From: JAGGYK01 sp034716155
GTDB taxonomy: Bacteria; Desulfobacterota; Desulfomonilia; UBA1062
Direction of reading: 5' to 3'
Assembly (NCBI GenBank): GCA_034716155.1
Contig: JAYEFR010000217.1
Location: 1-9,195, forward strand
DNA: 9,195 bases
Made by a program: the position numbers and the translations under genes. The notes below the pieces were generated by a model, which saw nothing but the letters and a program-made list of their open reading frames with translations, was not told where the DNA came from and ran no database searches. Below are positions 6,578 through 9,195 of the stretch, in pieces (positions within the stretch are counted from its first letter, which is position 1; each line of letters begins with the position of its first letter).

Positions 6578-6967
6578 CCCTGCTCCTCCTTTTCTTATTA
6601 ATCAAAACCTTTGCAAATTATCTACTCCGTCATTGCGAGGAGCGTAGCGACGTGGCAATCTCTTTTATTTTTTATGTTTAGAGATTGCTTCGCTTCGCTC
6701 GCAATGACAATATGCGTATTATGGAAAGGCCTCTAATCCTCATACTAATAGAGAAACAGCAACTCTCGTCCCCCCTTTTTGATGCAACAAAATCAAATGG
6801 TAATTATTTCGCATAGCTGAAATCCTTTATCACGAGTAACACTCTAAAGATTCTAACATAGCCATATTCCTCAAGTCAATCCTGGGTAAACTGTATTAAG
6901 CCTGTCATCTGCTAATTAACTAGAAAAAGAAGTATATCTGGCTAATAATCCCAAAACATGAGAGGGC
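6578..6967. other. Intergenic region with one palindromic element, otherwise nothing coding
   Basis: The 390 bp between the acyl-CoA ligase and the hydrolase gene contain the leader and ribosome site of the ligase at the left and a REP-like hairpin at 6629-6708. From 6709 to 6967 no gene, RNA or clear terminator was recognised. A short C-then-T run (6772-6780) follows a very weak GAGA/TCTC hairpin. Confidence 0.5.
6629..6708. repeat. REP/MITE-like long inverted repeat
   Basis: The left arm (6629-6663) begins GTCATTGCGAGGAGCGTAGC and ends GCAATCTCT. The right arm (6680-6708) begins AGAGATTGCTTCGCTTCGCT and ends CGCAATGAC. The outer and inner 9-11 bases of the arms pair perfectly and the middle differs by a 6-nt indel and some substitutions; the loop is 16 nt. 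This TCATTGCGAG...GCAATCTC palindrome type is, from memory, scattered through intergenic regions of many bacterial genomes. Here it may act as a transcript end or RNA-stabilising stem for the hydrolase operon, or simply be a passive repeat. Confidence 0.75.
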
Positions 6968-7885
6968 TTAATTATTCAAAAACCTAACTAGGACTTCTGT
7001 GTATTCCTTCGGCTTGTTAAGATAGGTAAAGTGCCCTGTATTGTGAAAGGTATGAATCCTAGCTGTAGGATATGTTTGTTTTAACATCTCGCGCAGGCTC
7101 TTCTCAACGAGTGGATCATTGCCAGACTCGATTATCATAGTTTTTATCCCAAGAGAAGCTAAGTTAGGCGCGGGGAATCCGTCTATTACACAATGATATC
7201 TTGCCACAAATTGTGCCTTAGACATAAGGCCGTATCCTTGCTCAAGTTGGTATGCCTTTACAATCTCAGAATAACCTGAAGCGGGATAGACAGAATTTAT
7301 TATACTACCCCGGAAAGCCCTCATCACAAGCCACTCTGGAAAAAAGGGAAGAAGTGAGCCCAAAAATTTACTTTTCTCTGCTATGATATTATTTGGTGGA
7401 AATGTATTAGCAAATACAGCCTTCTCGACCTTCTCAGGATAAAGCCTTACAAAATCCTGGGCAAGATAGCCCCCAAGAGAAGTACCAATTATAGTAGCCT
7501 TCTTTATATCCTCTTTGTCCATTATCTTTGAGATGCCTTCTGCAAGTCTATCTATCCCCTCTACTGGAGGATATGAAGGAGCCAGAACACGGTATCTATG
7601 TTCTAGGGCTAATATCTGTTGCCACCATATGTCAGCAGCCCCTCCCATTCCATGAAGAAAGACAATAGAGTCTTGTCCTGATCCACATGAAAGGTAAGCC
7701 CATTTAACACCATCTATATTTATTGTCCTTAATGGGTGATCCTTGCGAAATTCGAGTAGAGATTCTCTAGTTGGTCTATCTACATCAACATAAACCTCGG
7801 AAAACGATTTAACCTTATTAGGGAAAAGATATAGGCTAGATATACCTGCGACAATAATTATTAAGATTATGATAAATATCCTCAT
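6968..7885 (-). CDS. Membrane-anchored alpha/beta hydrolase
   Basis: The 305-residue protein has an N-terminal hydrophobic segment (residues 3-21, after MR) with no lipobox or obvious cleavage site, so it is probably tethered to the inner membrane with the catalytic domain outside. The alpha/beta-hydrolase fold is shown by the oxyanion-hole loop FLHGMGGAADIW (76-87), the nucleophile elbow GTSLGG (Ser136), the acid in ESGNDPLV (Asp257) and the base in NTGHFTY (His285), giving a complete Ser-Asp-His triad. A cap region lies at about 165-240. It probably cleaves an ester, lipid or similar bond; the substrate is unknown. The ATG at 7885 has AAAGGGGG about 12 nt upstream, a rather long spacing. 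It follows the ceramidase-like lipoprotein gene by 48 nt on the same strand, so the two are likely co-transcribed. Confidence 0.85.
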   Translation of the reverse strand: MRIFIIILIIIVAGISSLYLFPNKVKSFSEVYVDVDRPTRESLLEFRKDHPLRTINIDGVKWAYLSCGSGQDSIVFLHGMGGAADIWWQQILALEHRYRVLAPSYPPVEGIDRLAEGISKIMDKEDIKKATIIGTSLGGYLAQDFVRLYPEKVEKAVFANTFPPNNIIAEKSKFLGSLLPFFPEWLVMRAFRGSIINSVYPASGYSEIVKAYQLEQGYGLMSKAQFVARYHCVIDGFPAPNLASLGIKTMIIESGNDPLVEKSLREMLKQTYPTARIHTFHNTGHFTYLNKPKEYTEVLVRFLNN

Positions 7886-7933
7886 TGTTTTGATATGCCC
7901 CCTTTCCGTTCATAGACCCTACTGCCTTGAGGA

Positions 7934-8917
7934 TCAGTCAATAATGACTATATACCTTTCTGAATTATAATTCTCAAAAGCATCTAATACCCCATATTCC
8001 GAGATTTCCAGGGTATCACCTGAATTTATAGGGCTATCTAATCTAAATCTCACAGTGCCATCTTCGGCAATGTCCAGAATTGTTGCATTTACATCATTAT
8101 CGTTTAGTTTAACCTTAATCGAACTTAATCCTGCATACCCATCCCTTAGCCTGAAGTTTGTATCACGTACAGCGTCAGGATATCTAACCCTTATCTTAAA
8201 TGTATCAGGGCTATCTATAGGATCGATAGTGTTGAGAGGCCCACCTGGATCCATTTCCGGATTGCAGGTTTGCCATGGTTTAATATCTATACCATAGTCT
8301 GCCAGATGGGCAACTAGGCTTCTATTCTTTGTGGTATCTGTAATCTGACCAAACCCAATAGCAAGTCTAGCTGGTTTGAGGTTTTCATAAGCATTCCTTA
8401 CAGCCTTTGTAATCCGGGCCACTAAAAATTCATGTATGGATGGATCATAGGCAGGGGGTAGATTAAATGATAGATATGGAAAGAAAGCAGATGGTCCGCT
8501 ATGGGTATGTGTAGCACTGATAAGCAGATGGGTCTCATCAATACCTATATCTTTCAAGTTAGCTGCCACTTGCCTATGTATACCACCGGAGACACATAAC
8601 AGATCACACTGTACCAAGGCCAATTTTGTATTGTTTCTATCCTCTAGCACAAGGGTTCTTACATACAGACGAGTATGGTATCCATTGGATATTTGGTTGG
8701 GATCAGCATAACCCATCATCATAATACCTGCAGGAGGTGTAATATCTGCCTTGCCAGCACCAGCTAAGAGTCCAGCAGAGCTAGCCTCTTGATAAGGATA
8801 GGGAGTATCTGCCTTTGGAAAAGGGCCAAAGTAATTATTATCATCTCCCCCACAAGCACTAAGTATAAAACAAAGAGATAAGACAATTATTAATAAAAAC
8901 CTAAGAGTTCTCATCAT
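7934..8917 (-). CDS. Truncated ceramidase-like lipoprotein
   Basis: The 327-residue product has a lipoprotein signal peptide with lipobox LSAC (Cys22), so it should be lipidated and exported. Residues 51-200 match the N-terminal part of neutral/alkaline ceramidases: GAGKADITPPAGIMMMGYA (53-71), the zinc-site motif ATHTHSGP (135-142) and NRS (198-200). Full ceramidases have around 650-750 residues. Here the family sequence continues to about DPGGPLNTIDP (223-233) and is then followed directly by a beta-rich segment (238-327) resembling the C-terminal beta domain. The middle, with the second zinc histidine and the catalytic serine, is absent, so ceramidase activity is doubtful. AAGGAG ends 4 nt before the first ATG (8917) and 7 nt before the second (8914), so translation may start at Met2. 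It is first in a likely operon with the hydrolase. Confidence 0.75.
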   Translation of the reverse strand: MMRTLRFLLIIVLSLCFILSACGGDDNNYFGPFPKADTPYPYQEASSAGLLAGAGKADITPPAGIMMMGYADPNQISNGYHTRLYVRTLVLEDRNNTKLALVQCDLLCVSGGIHRQVAANLKDIGIDETHLLISATHTHSGPSAFFPYLSFNLPPAYDPSIHEFLVARITKAVRNAYENLKPARLAIGFGQITDTTKNRSLVAHLADYGIDIKPWQTCNPEMDPGGPLNTIDPIDSPDTFKIRVRYPDAVRDTNFRLRDGYAGLSSIKVKLNDNDVNATILDIAEDGTVRFRLDSPINSGDTLEISEYGVLDAFENYNSERYIVIID

Positions 8918-9195
8918 TTGTCTCCTTTATATTTACATAACATAAACCATAACATAATTCAATAAGGACTCAATTACACTCAGCTATTTTAAAATGGAAC
9001 AGATCTATTTTATTGTTTTTCTCGATCTGGGGCTAGCACAAAAAATCTTTTGTATGAAAATAGGCACAGAGGAGTTAGAGACCACGGGCACCCTTTGCCG
9101 CTAGCCGAAGGCCCCAGAGCATGGAGAGAAAAGGCTTTTATATTTTCCGACTGTCGACTGTCTTACGTTGTGTCTGCAACGGGTCATGGAGATTT
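8918..9195. other. Upstream region of the lipoprotein operon, no gene recognised
   Basis: The first 90 bp are AT-rich and should hold the promoter of the minus-strand operon. A weak candidate reads TTGAGT, 16 bp, TATGGT on the minus strand. Farther right there is an imperfect inverted repeat: CTGGGGCTAGC (9027-9037) against GCTAGC (9100-9105) and GCCCCAG (9111-9117), which are split by 5 nt. A tandem GACTGTC doublet lies near 9150-9163. No coding sequence was identifiable up to the edge. Confidence 0.4.

Noticed and set aside
9121..9195. Open frame from ATG 9121 to the window edge
   Set aside because: Only 25 codons are visible, with no ribosome site and a tandem-repeat composition; nothing supports coding.

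Overview
This 9.2 kb window is moderately AT-rich bacterial DNA. Its gene set (a two-subunit-type ADP-forming acyl-CoA synthetase alpha chain, a 4-hydroxybutyryl-CoA dehydratase-like protein with iron-sulfur ligands, and an AMP-forming acyl-CoA ligase) fits an anaerobic, acid- or CoA-thioester-metabolising bacterium. A Desulfobacterota-like or neighbouring Gram-negative lineage is likely. The lipoprotein signal peptide, the REP-like hairpin and the trehalose-phosphate synthase agree with this, but lineage is an inference.

Layout. (1) 1-681, minus: the first 227 residues of a trehalose-6-phosphate synthase that runs off the left edge, with its own strong promoter (786-764) embedded in a perfect 13-bp inverted repeat, and a G-quadruplex-like tract behind it. 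(2) 861-1164, minus: a frameshifted fossil of the C-terminal part of an IS4-like transposase. (3) 1294-2763, plus: acyl-CoA synthetase (ADP-forming) alpha subunit with no beta subunit beside it. (4) 3032-4561, plus: a 4-hydroxybutyryl-CoA dehydratase/HpaB-family protein. It keeps the Fe-S ligands but has an extra cysteine triad and altered residues late in the active site. It is followed by what looks like the decayed first codons of an etfB gene (4581-4642). (5) 4928-6577, minus, convergent: AMP-forming acyl-CoA ligase. (6) 6629-6708: a REP/MITE-like palindrome. (7) 6968-8917, minus: a probable two-gene operon of a truncated, ceramidase-like lipoprotein followed by a membrane-anchored alpha/beta hydrolase. 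(8) 8918-9195: no gene recognised.

How the genes may work together. The three CoA enzymes in 1294-6577 form a small acyl-CoA island. The AMP ligase could activate an acid to its CoA ester. The dehydratase-like protein could act on a hydroxyacyl- or enoyl-CoA by radical chemistry. The ADP-forming synthetase alpha subunit, with a beta subunit encoded elsewhere, could recover ATP from the product thioester. This pathway is inference from gene content; the substrate cannot be read from the sequence. The lipoprotein and hydrolase at the right look like an envelope lipid or ester hydrolase pair. The trehalose gene is an unrelated osmolyte function.

No rRNA, tRNA or CRISPR array was seen.
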